Source: a bacterium (GTDB lineage Bacteria > Cyanobacteriota > Vampirovibrionia > Obscuribacterales > JAKAZS01). From it: a DNA stretch of 35,788 nt. A program made the translations under genes and the position numbers. The DNA lies in contig JAKAZS010000026.1 of NCBI GenBank assembly GCA_021815785.1, positions 1 to 35,788 of the forward strand, read 5' to 3'. This document shows, in pieces, positions 18,249 through 25,944 of the stretch; the first letter of the stretch is position 1, and every line of letters starts with the position of its first letter. The notes under the pieces are model-generated. The model was not told the origin of the DNA and did not search any database. It saw only the letters and a program-made list of their open reading frames with translations.

Positions 18249-19232
18249 TTAAATTTTTTCTATAGCTCTTAGTTTAGCACTACGTGCCCTAGTGTTGGCA
18301 AGTATTTCTTTTTGGCTAGATTGGATCGGTTTTGGCGTTAAATTTTGGAACAAAGCTGCTTGGTTAGCCAGTTTCAAGTTGTCATTAGGGTATTTGTTTT
18401 TATGTATTTTGGCTTGTCTAAAAAAATGTTTAACTAGTATATCTTCTAATCCGTGAAAACTAATGACAACCATTCGGGCTTTTGGTGCCAGTAAAGTTAT
18501 GGCGGTGCTTAACATTTCTTTAATAGCGATTAATTCCTGGTTAACTTCAATTCTTATAGCCTGAAAAGTTTTAGTGGCCGGATTGATTTTAAATTTTTGG
18601 CGGTAACCACTTCCATATTTTGCCAAGTAACAGTTTTGGATAATTAAGGCCAGATCGGTTGTGGTATATAAAGGTCTAGCCTTAACGATGGCTTTAGCAA
18701 TTGCCCGGCTTAAGATTTCTTCGCCATATTCATAAATTATTCGAGCTAAATTAAATTCAGTGTAGTCGTTAACAATAGTTTGTGCCGTTAAACTTTGATT
18801 TAAGTCCATACGCATATCTAATGGACCGGATTTTTCAAAGCTAAATCCTCGGTCGGGATTAGCTAATTGATACGATGATACGCCAAGATCGACTAATATA
18901 CCCCCATCAATTTGCGGAATTTTTAAATCATTAAGTAATTGATTTAAATAGCGAAAATTACCATGTTTTAAAATTACGTTGTCCGGCAATCTGGTTTTAG
19001 CATAAGCTAAAGCCTGGGTGTCTTGGTCAATACCAATCAAATTGTGATTAGTTAACCCATTGCAATCACTAAGCTTTTGACTTATGGCCTGTAAATGTCC
19101 GCCCAGTCCACAAGTTAAATCTAAATAAGTTAGTTTAGGCCGAATATTTAAATATTCAATAACTTCATTAATTAAAACAGGTTTATGGATAAAATAATTA
19201 TTTTCGGGAAATTGTTCGGGTTTTTTGATCAA
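18249..19232 (-). CDS. rsmH: 16S rRNA m4C1402 methyltransferase RsmH (MraW)
   Basis: RsmH methylates N4 of C1402 in 16S rRNA using S-adenosylmethionine. Diagnostic blocks are present: HKPVLINEVIEYL (16-28), the SAM-binding TYLDLTCGLGGH (35-46), GIDQDTQAL, VDLGVSSYQL, GFSFEKSGPLDMRMD, and the closing RSAKLRAIEKI. The length, 327, is normal. The start is TTG at 19232, with GGAAG about 8 bases upstream; there is no ATG before the first conserved block. The start lies inside the upstream zinc-ribbon gene (35-bp overlap), implying coupled translation. The gene heads the classical division order rsmH-ftsL-ftsI. Confidence 0.97.
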   Translation of the reverse strand: MIKKPEQFPENNYFIHKPVLINEVIEYLNIRPKLTYLDLTCGLGGHLQAISQKLSDCNGLTNHNLIGIDQDTQALAYAKTRLPDNVILKHGNFRYLNQLLNDLKIPQIDGGILVDLGVSSYQLANPDRGFSFEKSGPLDMRMDLNQSLTAQTIVNDYTEFNLARIIYEYGEEILSRAIAKAIVKARPLYTTTDLALIIQNCYLAKYGSGYRQKFKINPATKTFQAIRIEVNQELIAIKEMLSTAITLLAPKARMVVISFHGLEDILVKHFFRQAKIHKNKYPNDNLKLANQAALFQNLTPKPIQSSQKEILANTRARSAKLRAIEKI

Positions 19233-19683
19233 TTAAAATACTTCCATCCCAAATATAGGTATAAAATAATTGTAATTCTAATATTATAGATAAAAGAATT
19301 AAAATTTCATTATTACACCAATATGGTTTATTAAGCCAGATATTTTGAGTTAGGAAATAATTTAAAATTAACGGCGGAATGGTTAAAACAATCATTAGGG
19401 TGAGCATGTAGGTGAATGAAGCCGTTGTTCCAGCTTTGTGCCATTTCTGGCCATCATACCAGTAAGTTAAGGCAATTTTGAAACCGGGATCGTTAGCTGG
19501 ATAAAGTAATTTACTCGCTTTAAGCGGCACAAATTTGTGTCGGCATTCGTTACACAAAAAGGTTTCACTGTGCCCAAATTGTGAAATATTGCCTACTTCA
19601 CATTTGGGGCAAGAATAAGAATTGTCAAGACTGATTACTTGTTTATGATTAAACGAGATGTTTTGCGATGATTTTTGAAACAT
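19198..19683 (-). CDS. zinc-ribbon membrane protein of unknown function
   Basis: The 161-residue protein has an N-terminal zinc ribbon with paired cysteines C25-x-x-C28 and C44-x-x-C47, then a linker containing YWYDGQKWHKAG. Two hydrophobic spans follow (about 87-112 and 122-143). It is predicted to be an inner-membrane protein with the ribbon probably cytoplasmic. I do not recognise a named family. It overlaps the start of rsmH by 35 bp, occupying the place of mraZ in classical clusters, but it has no MraZ features. The tight coupling suggests a cell-envelope or cluster-control role; this is inference only. Confidence 0.7.
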   Translation of the reverse strand: MFQKSSQNISFNHKQVISLDNSYSCPKCEVGNISQFGHSETFLCNECRHKFVPLKASKLLYPANDPGFKIALTYWYDGQKWHKAGTTASFTYMLTLMIVLTIPPLILNYFLTQNIWLNKPYWCNNEILILLSIILELQLFYTYIWDGSILIDQKTRTISRK

Positions 19684-19764
19684 AATGGTAACTTCAATAA
19701 ATTGGTTTTAATTCTAATATGCCCAAGCGTAATTTAAATTAATCATGTATATAATAAATTAACA

Positions 19765-20604
19765 TTAAAAATAATTGTTAATTCTTGTTGAGCCAATCGC
19801 ACCTATTGCCAGTAGCATTTTAAAAACAACCGGAAATATATTATCGGTAAAGCTAATTGTATCATCACTCACCCGGATAACGTCTTTAATCAGACAGGCT
19901 CCATCAGCCATGGATGGGCAAAAGAAACTAATTTTTAATTCATAAGGTGACTGAATTTTAGTTAACTGTACCCAATTTTGCTGATTCTTGAGGGCAAGTT
20001 TAGTATTTTCTTTTAATTCAGTTAAATTCTGACTATAAGGCTTGAAAATTGCTGCGTATTTATTTAAAGCCTGTTTAGCTAGATGAAAATTAACTTTGCC
20101 TAAAAGCTTGGTGGCTTCCTTTTCTAAAGCATTATCGCCAGTTATTAGAATAATCGGGATTTTAAAATGACTGGCTAAAAGGGCATTTAGCCCTAATTCG
20201 CCCACGCTAATATTGTTTATTTGGACATCTTTAAAAACCTTGGCACGGTAGGTATGAGCAAGAACACCATCAGCTGTACCAATCTTACTGTGATAGCCCA
20301 GCATTATAATACCATCTGGTTTAAGCTGGTCAATTTGCGCCATCATGGAAAAATTTCGTGGCGATCCACTAATAAGGCTCGCTTTAGGGTTTAGCATTTC
20401 AAGCTGTAAATTGCGCATATCCCAATGAGCATCAGCTACCGTGATAGTGTTTACGCCTGATTCCACTAGTCCATCAATAACCTGGTTGACCTCAGCATGT
20501 AATAGCTTAACGGTATTGGCGTACAAAGCTTCATTTGGCTGAGTCTGGCTTGAATGTACGACGCCATTTAAGCCTTCAACATCGCAGGAAATAAAAATAT
20601 GCAT
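19765..20604 (-). CDS. dppA: D-aminopeptidase DppA (peptidase M55)
   Basis: DppA is a zinc-dependent peptidase releasing D-amino acids from short peptides such as D-Ala-D-Ala. The 279-residue product aligns by eye with the B. subtilis protein over its whole length. The zinc ligands are kept: Asp8 and Glu10 in SCDVEG, His60 in ADAHWDMRN, His105 in LGYHSK and Glu136 in VGELGLNA. His117 (AHTYR) matches the catalytic His. There is no signal peptide, so it is probably cytoplasmic. The ATG at 20604 has a strong GAGG 5 bases upstream. It lies about 80 bp before the zinc-ribbon gene on the same strand, so it may head the division operon and recycle stem peptides. Confidence 0.93.
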   Translation of the reverse strand: MHIFISCDVEGLNGVVHSSQTQPNEALYANTVKLLHAEVNQVIDGLVESGVNTITVADAHWDMRNLQLEMLNPKASLISGSPRNFSMMAQIDQLKPDGIIMLGYHSKIGTADGVLAHTYRAKVFKDVQINNISVGELGLNALLASHFKIPIILITGDNALEKEATKLLGKVNFHLAKQALNKYAAIFKPYSQNLTELKENTKLALKNQQNWVQLTKIQSPYELKISFFCPSMADGACLIKDVIRVSDDTISFTDNIFPVVFKMLLAIGAIGSTRINNYF

Positions 20605-20845
20605 AATTGCCTCGAAAATTTAAAATCTAAGTTATTTAATTTTATTCTATAAATTAAAATTAAGTATAAATAATTTAATGATTGATAAATATTCACATTT
20701 ATTTAATTATTTCCAGATTTAGATTTTATAATTAAACCATTAGTTAGAGCTTATGTTTAACCAAGATAGGATTCAATGTAAATCAGCATTTGAATTATTT
20801 TAGCTAATTGCCGTTACCATGTTTATTAATAAAGAATAGGATTTA
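20605..20845. promoter_or_regulatory. divergent control region between dppA and dapF-like gene
   Basis: This is a 241-bp AT-rich gap between divergent transcripts. A perfect TATAAT at 20727-20732 could serve the plus-strand gene, but no matching -35 box is at the right distance. I see no coding frame. Confidence 0.4.
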
Positions 20846-21805
20846 ATGTCAAACAGTATACGTTTTGAAAAAATGCAACATCTAGGCAATGACTTTATCG
20901 TTTTTTGGCTGAGAGATTTATTGCCGGACTATTTAGACTTATTTACGCAACGTTGGCCAAATTTCCTGAAACTGGTCCAAGAACTGTGTAAGTCCAAATA
21001 TGGCGTTGGTGGTGATGGAGTCATCATTCTTTTTGATTATGAATTAGTTAAAGCTTACAATTTAAATTTATTTTTGGCTTATTTTAATAATGACCACAAT
21101 GCTCAAATTGGTTTCTGTTTGATTAATAGCGATGGAACACTCGCTCAAGTCAGTGGTAATGGCGTGTTATGTTCAATACCAGTTATCCTAACTAATTTGC
21201 CGGGTTTAAAGAGTCCCTTGAGTTTGGTAACGGTTAATCGAGCCATTGAAATTGACTTTACCAATTTAGCTCAAGCTAAGGTCAGTTTGGCTATTCCTGA
21301 ATTTAAGGCTAAATTAATTCCAGTTCAAACCAAGTTGGACCAAATTTATTTTACCCAACTTAATTTTTCGGGACAGGAAATGATTGCAACCTGTGTCAAT
21401 ATCGGCAACCCTCATTGTGTTGTTGAAATTAAGGATTTAGATTTAAATAATTATTCACAAATAGATAAATTGGCTAATTTGGCTAAGACTATTCAAAGTG
21501 ATTCAATCTTTCACGATGGAGTTAATGTTGAATTTGTCAAAGTTGTCAACGAGCATGAATTAACCATGTATGTCGTGGAACGCGGGGTAGGGCCTACTTT
21601 GGCCTGTGGTAGCGGAGCTTGCGCTTGCGTGGTTACTATGATTAGGGCTGGGTTGGTTAAGGATTTTGCGCAAGTGAATATGCTTGGCGGCAAAGTTAAA
21701 ATTGAATGGCTTGGTAAAGAATTGGATAGTGTAAAAATTATTGGTCAGGCCAAAAAAATCTTTACGGGTTATATTGAATTAAATGAATTCTTTGCTAAAC
21801 TTTAA
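20846..21805 (+). CDS. dapF: diaminopimelate epimerase homologue with Ser at the first catalytic position
   Basis: DapF normally interconverts LL- and meso-diaminopimelate using two cysteines as acid and base. The 319-residue product has the family blocks FEKMQHLGNDF (near 7-17), NSDGT (96-100), GNPHC, and VERGVGPTLACGSGACA with the second catalytic Cys at 254. In the first-half motif (family xCGNGxRC) it reads VSGNGVLC: the first catalytic Cys is Ser103, and the usual Arg is Leu108. It is also about 45 residues longer than E. coli DapF, with extra sequence around 18-90. The fold is clear, but epimerase activity is doubtful. The ATG at 20846 has AGGA 5 bases upstream. ftsQ follows after about 80 bp. 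Confidence 0.85.
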   Translation: MSNSIRFEKMQHLGNDFIVFWLRDLLPDYLDLFTQRWPNFLKLVQELCKSKYGVGGDGVIILFDYELVKAYNLNLFLAYFNNDHNAQIGFCLINSDGTLAQVSGNGVLCSIPVILTNLPGLKSPLSLVTVNRAIEIDFTNLAQAKVSLAIPEFKAKLIPVQTKLDQIYFTQLNFSGQEMIATCVNIGNPHCVVEIKDLDLNNYSQIDKLANLAKTIQSDSIFHDGVNVEFVKVVNEHELTMYVVERGVGPTLACGSGACACVVTMIRAGLVKDFAQVNMLGGKVKIEWLGKELDSVKIIGQAKKIFTGYIELNEFFAKL

Positions 21806-21886
21806 TAATTGTTAAAATAATAATTGATAAAATTATGAATTTTAATTAATCATTTAAGTGTTAATTAATATCTTTTAGGTGTATAA

Positions 21887-22714
21887 ATGGTTCTCGATTA
21901 TGAAGTGCGTCAGGAGTGGATTAAAAATCGTCGACGCCTGCGTAAACAGTCGAAGGAAGCTAGTGATCGCCGTAAAATTTTAAAACTGATCTTTACTTTA
22001 CTTTTATTGTTTTTAAGTATATATGGCTTTACAAAAGAACCTTGGCATATCAATAATTTTGAAAAAGATATAATTGTATCGGGTAATCATGTTTTGGATG
22101 CTAGCCTGGTTCGCCAATTGGTTTGTCCGTTTTTTGAAAAACCCTTGTTTCAAGTTAATCCCAAGGCTGTTGAATCTAGATTGGAACAGTTAAGCATTGT
22201 TAATAAAGCATTTGTGCGACGTTATATAATTCCGCGCCCTAAAGTTGAAATTTTGCTTTGGGAAGAATTCCCTTGGGCTAATTTAACTAATAATTTAAAT
22301 AATCCAGCTAATTTGGTGGTTTCTCAGACCGGTAGAATTATCTCAGTCAATGATTTTCCGCAAATCGAAAAACCTAAATTGCTAGTTATTGCTAACGAAA
22401 ATTTGCACTTGAATTCGGTTCAAATAGTCAAATGGCAAGGAATCCTTGACTTTATCGCCAGTCAGGATAATACACCGGTTCAATATTTAGACCTTACCAA
22501 TCCTTTTGACATCAGAGTGCAGACCGCTTCGTTAAACATTAAACTCGGTGCCATTGACAATACGTTTCAAAAACGCTTGTTACGTTTGCCTTCAGTGTTA
22601 GCTGGTATCAAAGATTATCGTCCCAAATTGGTTTATTTAGATTTGTCTTTGGATAGCAATATTCCGATAAAACTTTCCGAGAAACTCCCTAAAGAAAAAA
22701 TCGAACATGAATAA
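21887..22714 (+). CDS. ftsQ: FtsQ/DivIB-like division protein
   Basis: The 275-residue protein has a basic cytoplasmic tail, one membrane span (about 30-47), and a POTRA domain (about 60-127) with the typical DIIVSGNHVL and RRYIIPRPKVEILLWEEFPWA. A C-terminal beta domain of the FtsQ kind (about 135-260) follows. FtsQ bridges FtsL/FtsB with the rest of the divisome in the periplasm. Sequence divergence is high in this family, but topology and the POTRA pattern are convincing. The ATG at 21887 has AGGTG 7 bases upstream. It lies about 80 bp after the dapF-like gene, probably in the same transcript, and separately from the ftsL-ftsI arm of the cluster. Confidence 0.85.
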   Translation: MVLDYEVRQEWIKNRRRLRKQSKEASDRRKILKLIFTLLLLFLSIYGFTKEPWHINNFEKDIIVSGNHVLDASLVRQLVCPFFEKPLFQVNPKAVESRLEQLSIVNKAFVRRYIIPRPKVEILLWEEFPWANLTNNLNNPANLVVSQTGRIISVNDFPQIEKPKLLVIANENLHLNSVQIVKWQGILDFIASQDNTPVQYLDLTNPFDIRVQTASLNIKLGAIDNTFQKRLLRLPSVLAGIKDYRPKLVYLDLSLDSNIPIKLSEKLPKEKIEHE

Positions 22715-22819
22715 CTGATTAATATTGCTGTTTGGCTTAATCTGAATGGTAACGAAAGTAAACTTTTAGATTTAACGATAAATTTAACAGTATAATGATT
22801 ATAAAGAGGCAATTGTTAT

Positions 22820-22860
22820 TTTTAGTTATTAAAATATTTTTAAAGCATAAATAACTAAAA
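22820..22860. repeat. perfect 11-bp inverted repeat, possible ftsQ terminator
   Basis: TTTTAGTTATT (22820-22830) and AATAACTAAAA (22850-22860) are exact reverse complements around a 19-base loop. A run of T (about 22871) follows 10 bases later. It could end ftsQ transcription or regulate the glycosyltransferase gene; the stem has only two G-C pairs. Confidence 0.5.
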
Positions 22861-22924
22861 TATATATACATTTTTTCGTCTTTTGTATATCTTTAATTGA
22901 GTTAAATTAGTTTACGGTTAAAAA

Positions 22925-24256
22925 ATGGCTAATAGAATTGTTTTAGTTTCCCTTATTTTAATTGTCTGGTATGTTTTACGAACTTGTGATCTGATAAGTT
23001 CTGGTACTAGAATATTTTTCTTATTAGGTTTCTTTCTGATTTTAATGGCGACACATACCCTTTGGCTGCTTATCGCTCAACGTATTGAATTACGTAAGCA
23101 AAAACTATTTTTACTCAATCATGAGCCGATAAATGAAACGAATAAAGCTGCTTGGCATCCGGCTATTGATATTTTAATTTCCGTAAAAAATGAATCCAGT
23201 GTAATAAGTAAAACTGTCGAAAATTTTTTAAACCTAAACTATCAGAACTATAACTTATGGGTCATTGATGACTGTTCAACTGACAATACTTTGGCTATCC
23301 TTAAAGAGCTTGCTATAAGTCGACCGCATTTAAAAATTGTTGAACGTGAAACCGGATCGTATCCCGGAAAATCAGCTGCACTTAATGATGCTCTGGCTAA
23401 GTGTAATGCTGAGGTTGTTGCCGTTTTTGATGCTGATGCTAGTGTTGACAAAGATTTTTTTTATGGCGTTTTGCCATATCTGGAAACTGATAAAGTTGGA
23501 GCTGTTCAAGTTCAAAAGAAAATTTATCGCCATCAGACTTCGTGGTTGGCTCAATGCCAGGCAAGTGAATATGCCTTAGATACCTATTTCCAAATGGGTC
23601 GTGACTTAATTGGTGGGGTTGTAGAATTACGCGGCAACGGTCAGATTATCAAACGTTCGGCTTTAATTGATGTGGGGGGCTGGAATGATAAATCAATAAC
23701 TGATGACTTAGACTTAAGTATGCGTTTCTTAATCAATAACTGGGATATTGTTTTTTGTCCAAACCCATATGTTCTTGAAGAAGCCGTAACTAATTTGCCT
23801 GGATTGATTCGTCAAAGAACCAGATGGGCAGAAGGGTCTATTCGTCGCTACCTGGATTATATCTTCCCTTTAAATTCTATTTCCCGTTTGTCTTTAATTG
23901 AAAGAATTGATTTGTTAGCATTTACCGTGTTTTTTATCGTGCCAGCCTTAATTGGGCTTGAGCTGTTTTTGGAGATCTTCCGTTTTTATACGGGTGTGCC
24001 TACCCACGGCATGTTATTGCTGATTATGGCGGCAATTGTTTTAGTTATTGCCCAATTTAATATAGTGATAGCTATGCAATTTTACCAACCAGAGTTGTCA
24101 TTATTTACGGCAATTTGGCGCAGTTTTGTTGTCAATGCCTATATATTTGCCCACTGGGTTCCTTGTATTGTAAAAGCTATTACAAAAATATTATTTGGTA
24201 AAAAATCCTCTAAATGGCATCCTACTAAACATGTTGGTGTTAGTACTATACCTTAA
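22925..24256 (+). CDS. processive family 2 glycosyltransferase (membrane)
   Basis: The 443-residue protein has two N-terminal membrane spans (about 5-19 and 29-50), a GT-A catalytic domain (about 80-310) and further spans (about 330-350, 362-385, 395-420). The D,D,D,QxxRW signature of cellulose/hyaluronan/poly-GlcNAc synthases is present: VIDDCSTD (113-120), the DxD motif DAD (169-171), the acceptor-base region TDDLD (259-263), and RQRTRW (296-301). It therefore probably polymerises or adds a sugar from a nucleotide donor at the inner membrane, possibly with export. The sugar cannot be named. No PilZ domain or partner export genes are visible. The ATG at 22925 has only a weak ribosome site. 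Confidence 0.9.
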   Translation: MANRIVLVSLILIVWYVLRTCDLISSGTRIFFLLGFFLILMATHTLWLLIAQRIELRKQKLFLLNHEPINETNKAAWHPAIDILISVKNESSVISKTVENFLNLNYQNYNLWVIDDCSTDNTLAILKELAISRPHLKIVERETGSYPGKSAALNDALAKCNAEVVAVFDADASVDKDFFYGVLPYLETDKVGAVQVQKKIYRHQTSWLAQCQASEYALDTYFQMGRDLIGGVVELRGNGQIIKRSALIDVGGWNDKSITDDLDLSMRFLINNWDIVFCPNPYVLEEAVTNLPGLIRQRTRWAEGSIRRYLDYIFPLNSISRLSLIERIDLLAFTVFFIVPALIGLELFLEIFRFYTGVPTHGMLLLIMAAIVLVIAQFNIVIAMQFYQPELSLFTAIWRSFVVNAYIFAHWVPCIVKAITKILFGKKSSKWHPTKHVGVSTIP

Positions 24257-24538
24257 ATGTAATATATTTTTTAATACTTGAACTTGTAAAGATCTTGTTC
24301 ATTTTAAGAATAATGCTAATATGTAGCATGTTAATTGTAGAATTTACCAAAATATTTTATATTGACATGTAAGAGCTTAATTTGATGAATTTGGATTAAG
24401 TGTTATGTATAAAAAGTTTAATTGATTAAAAACTTTTATTTCAAACTTTTAAACTAGTTTACATTAATGATTTTTAGTTTATTATTAGTATTATAATTTA
24501 TTCAATTAATAAGTTGGTTGTTAAAAATGGAGAAATAC
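24257..24538. other. intergenic region before the small-protein array
   Basis: No coding frame is seen. It contains a small hairpin, ATGCTA-ATATG-TAGCAT, at 24313-24329, which may lie at the end of the glycosyltransferase message but has no T-run. A TTGACA stands at 24362-24367 without a good -10. An AT-only inverted repeat is near 24411-24440. A perfect TATAAT at 24492-24497, about 42 bases before the first small gene, is the best promoter candidate. Confidence 0.45.
24492..24497 (+). promoter_or_regulatory. perfect -10 box before the small-protein array
   Basis: TATAAT occurs 42 bases upstream of the ATG at 24539, which would give a leader of about 35 bases. No clear -35 box is at 16-18 bases, so an activator may be needed. 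Confidence 0.4.
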
Positions 24539-24928
24539 ATGCTTAAAAAAATGATGTTATCAACAGTGGCAGCATCCGTAATCCTAGGTGGAAGCTACTT
24601 GCCTTGCTTTGCTGAAGGTGATACTTTTGAAAATATTTGTTTGTTCCCAGTTCGATTAGTAGGATCAACTGTCGGTACTATTGTTGGTGTGCCTGAAGGC
24701 GCAGTTAAAGATGGCGTTCGTGGTGCTATTAAGTCTACTAAATTAGTCGCTGGCAAGCTTGGTAACGAAGATGGTAAATATCAACAAACAGCAGCTGCTG
24801 TATTAGCTGGGCCATTTGGCTTAGTTGGTGGTGGTGTCTATGGTATGTTTGATGGTGCTTGGCATGGTATGAAAACTGGTTATGAAAAACCATTTTCAAA
24901 AGATGCTTTTACTTTTAAAGATGAATAA
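24539..24928 (+). CDS. small secreted Gly-rich protein, tandem family member 1
   Basis: The product has 129 residues from the ATG at 24539, chosen because GGAG lies 6 bases upstream and a clean signal peptide follows (1-25, ending PCFA). TTG 24518 and ATG 24527 would only extend it. The mature part (about 104 residues) holds the family core: VPEGAVKDGVRGAIKSTK, then AGKLGNEDG (71-79), a Gly-rich stretch of the glycine-zipper kind (AGPFGLVGGGVYGMFDGAWHG, 90-110), and the ending GYEKPFS with an acidic tail KDE. I do not recognise a named family; the layout is faintly like the exosortase-associated TIGR04073 family. It is predicted to be periplasmic or outer-membrane associated. First of four tandem copies. 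Confidence 0.8.
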   Translation: MLKKMMLSTVAASVILGGSYLPCFAEGDTFENICLFPVRLVGSTVGTIVGVPEGAVKDGVRGAIKSTKLVAGKLGNEDGKYQQTAAAVLAGPFGLVGGGVYGMFDGAWHGMKTGYEKPFSKDAFTFKDE

Positions 24929-24992
24929 TTAATTATTATCTAAATTGATGATTAATAAAAATACGTATTACAAGTTTTATTTGGGTATTAAT

Positions 24993-25388
24993 ATGAAAAA
25001 ACAAAATGTAAAAAATAATATAGTTGCTTTATCATTGTTAGCTTCAATGGCTATATCTATGAATGTCAACTGTAAAGCTGCTGATGGTTTCCTCGGTGGT
25101 GTTGGTAGCTTGTTAGGCTCAACAACAGCCGGTATCTTTGACGTTCCCGAAGGAATTTTGGTAAATTCTCTTTATCGCATGCCTTTAAAAACTACTAAAG
25201 CTTTAGCTGAAAGATTTGGTGATGAAAAAGGTTTCTACCAAAATGTAATTGGTGCCACTATCGGTATTCCAACTGGATTCGTGTTTGGTATTCCTTATGG
25301 TGCTATCACTGGTGCCAAGCATGGCTTGACTTCCGGATGGGAAAAACCTTTCAGTACTGAATCGTATCTTGTCAAGGATGAAGAGTAG
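24993..25388 (+). CDS. small secreted Gly-rich protein, tandem family member 2
   Basis: From the ATG at 24993 the product has 131 residues; the upstream in-frame ATGs at 24945/24948 would put about 16 residues before the signal peptide. Signal peptide 1 to about 29 (ends NCKA). The core repeats the family pattern: VPEGILVNSL, KTTKALAERFGDEKGFYQ, a Gly-spaced hydrophobic stretch IGIPTGFVFGIPYGAITGAKHG, then GWEKPFS and an acidic end KDEE. It starts 64 bp after copy 1, with no terminator between. It diverges from copy 1 at most positions outside the core, so the duplication is old. Confidence 0.8.
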   Translation: MKKQNVKNNIVALSLLASMAISMNVNCKAADGFLGGVGSLLGSTTAGIFDVPEGILVNSLYRMPLKTTKALAERFGDEKGFYQNVIGATIGIPTGFVFGIPYGAITGAKHGLTSGWEKPFSTESYLVKDEE

Positions 25389-25459
25389 AATATTTGCTTA
25401 ATAGCAATTATCTATTGTATAATTAATTTTAGATTATCTAACAATAAATAGGTATAAAA

Positions 25460-25858
25460 ATGAAAAAACAACAATTAATTTTAGCTGCACTTGCGCTTAT
25501 TGCAAGTGGAATTGGAAACAATGCTTATTGCTTGGACTATGAAGCTAAGCCAATTAGATGGTGTCTGACGGCTCCGTTTAAAACTATGGGTGCTGTAACT
25601 GGTGGCTTGTTTTGTGGGGTTGTGAGTGGACCTATTGACTATGGTTATCACGGTGCTTTAAAAGGTACTAAAGACATGGCCGCTAAATTTGGTAATGAAA
25701 AAGGTACGGCTGAATTATTGGCAGCAGCTCCATTAGGTGGAACGGCTGGAATGTTAACCGGTGGTTTTAAAGGGATGTTGCAAGGTGTAAGCCATGGAGC
25801 TAAACTTGGTTGGGAAAAACCATTTAATCGAAAATCCTATTTAATGGAAGAAGAATAA
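25460..25858 (+). CDS. small secreted Gly-rich protein, tandem family member 3
   Basis: The product has 132 residues with a signal peptide (1 to about 24, ends NNAYC), and AGGT 7 bases before the ATG. The first part is its own, with Cys34 and Cys51. The family core follows: GALKGTKDMAAKFGNEKG, then LGGTAGMLTGGFKGMLQGVSHGAKLGWEKPF and an acidic end MEEE. The VPEG motif of copies 1 and 2 is replaced by VSGPIDYG. It lies 71 bp after copy 2; the spacer holds a TTGCT-TAAT-AGCAA inverted repeat (25394-25407). An exact palindrome with the same arms begins at its own stop codon. Confidence 0.8.
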   Translation: MKKQQLILAALALIASGIGNNAYCLDYEAKPIRWCLTAPFKTMGAVTGGLFCGVVSGPIDYGYHGALKGTKDMAAKFGNEKGTAELLAAAPLGGTAGMLTGGFKGMLQGVSHGAKLGWEKPFNRKSYLMEEE

Positions 25859-25873
25859 TTTGCTATAGCAAAT
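25858..25873. promoter_or_regulatory. 16-bp perfect palindrome in the copy 3/copy 4 spacer
   Basis: ATTTGCTATAGCAAAT is self-complementary. The same 16 bases recur exactly at 29247-29262 after murF. The arms TTGCT/AGCAA also occur around a TAAT centre after copy 2 (25394-25407). It may be an operator or an RNA processing hairpin. Confidence 0.45.
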
Positions 25874-25944
25874 ATAAGTTAAAAAAGTTAATTGCTAGAA
25901 GGATTTAAAATAAATATGAAAAATGTAAAATTTATCTTTAGTCT
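25858..25944 (+). repeat. 87-bp direct repeat, copy at family member 4
   Basis: This stretch covers the spacer and the first codons of member 4. It matches 29247-29332 at about 80 of 87 aligned positions, with one gap. The repeats lie in the same orientation and bracket the rest of member 4, the MshEN array gene and murF. Confidence 0.85.
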
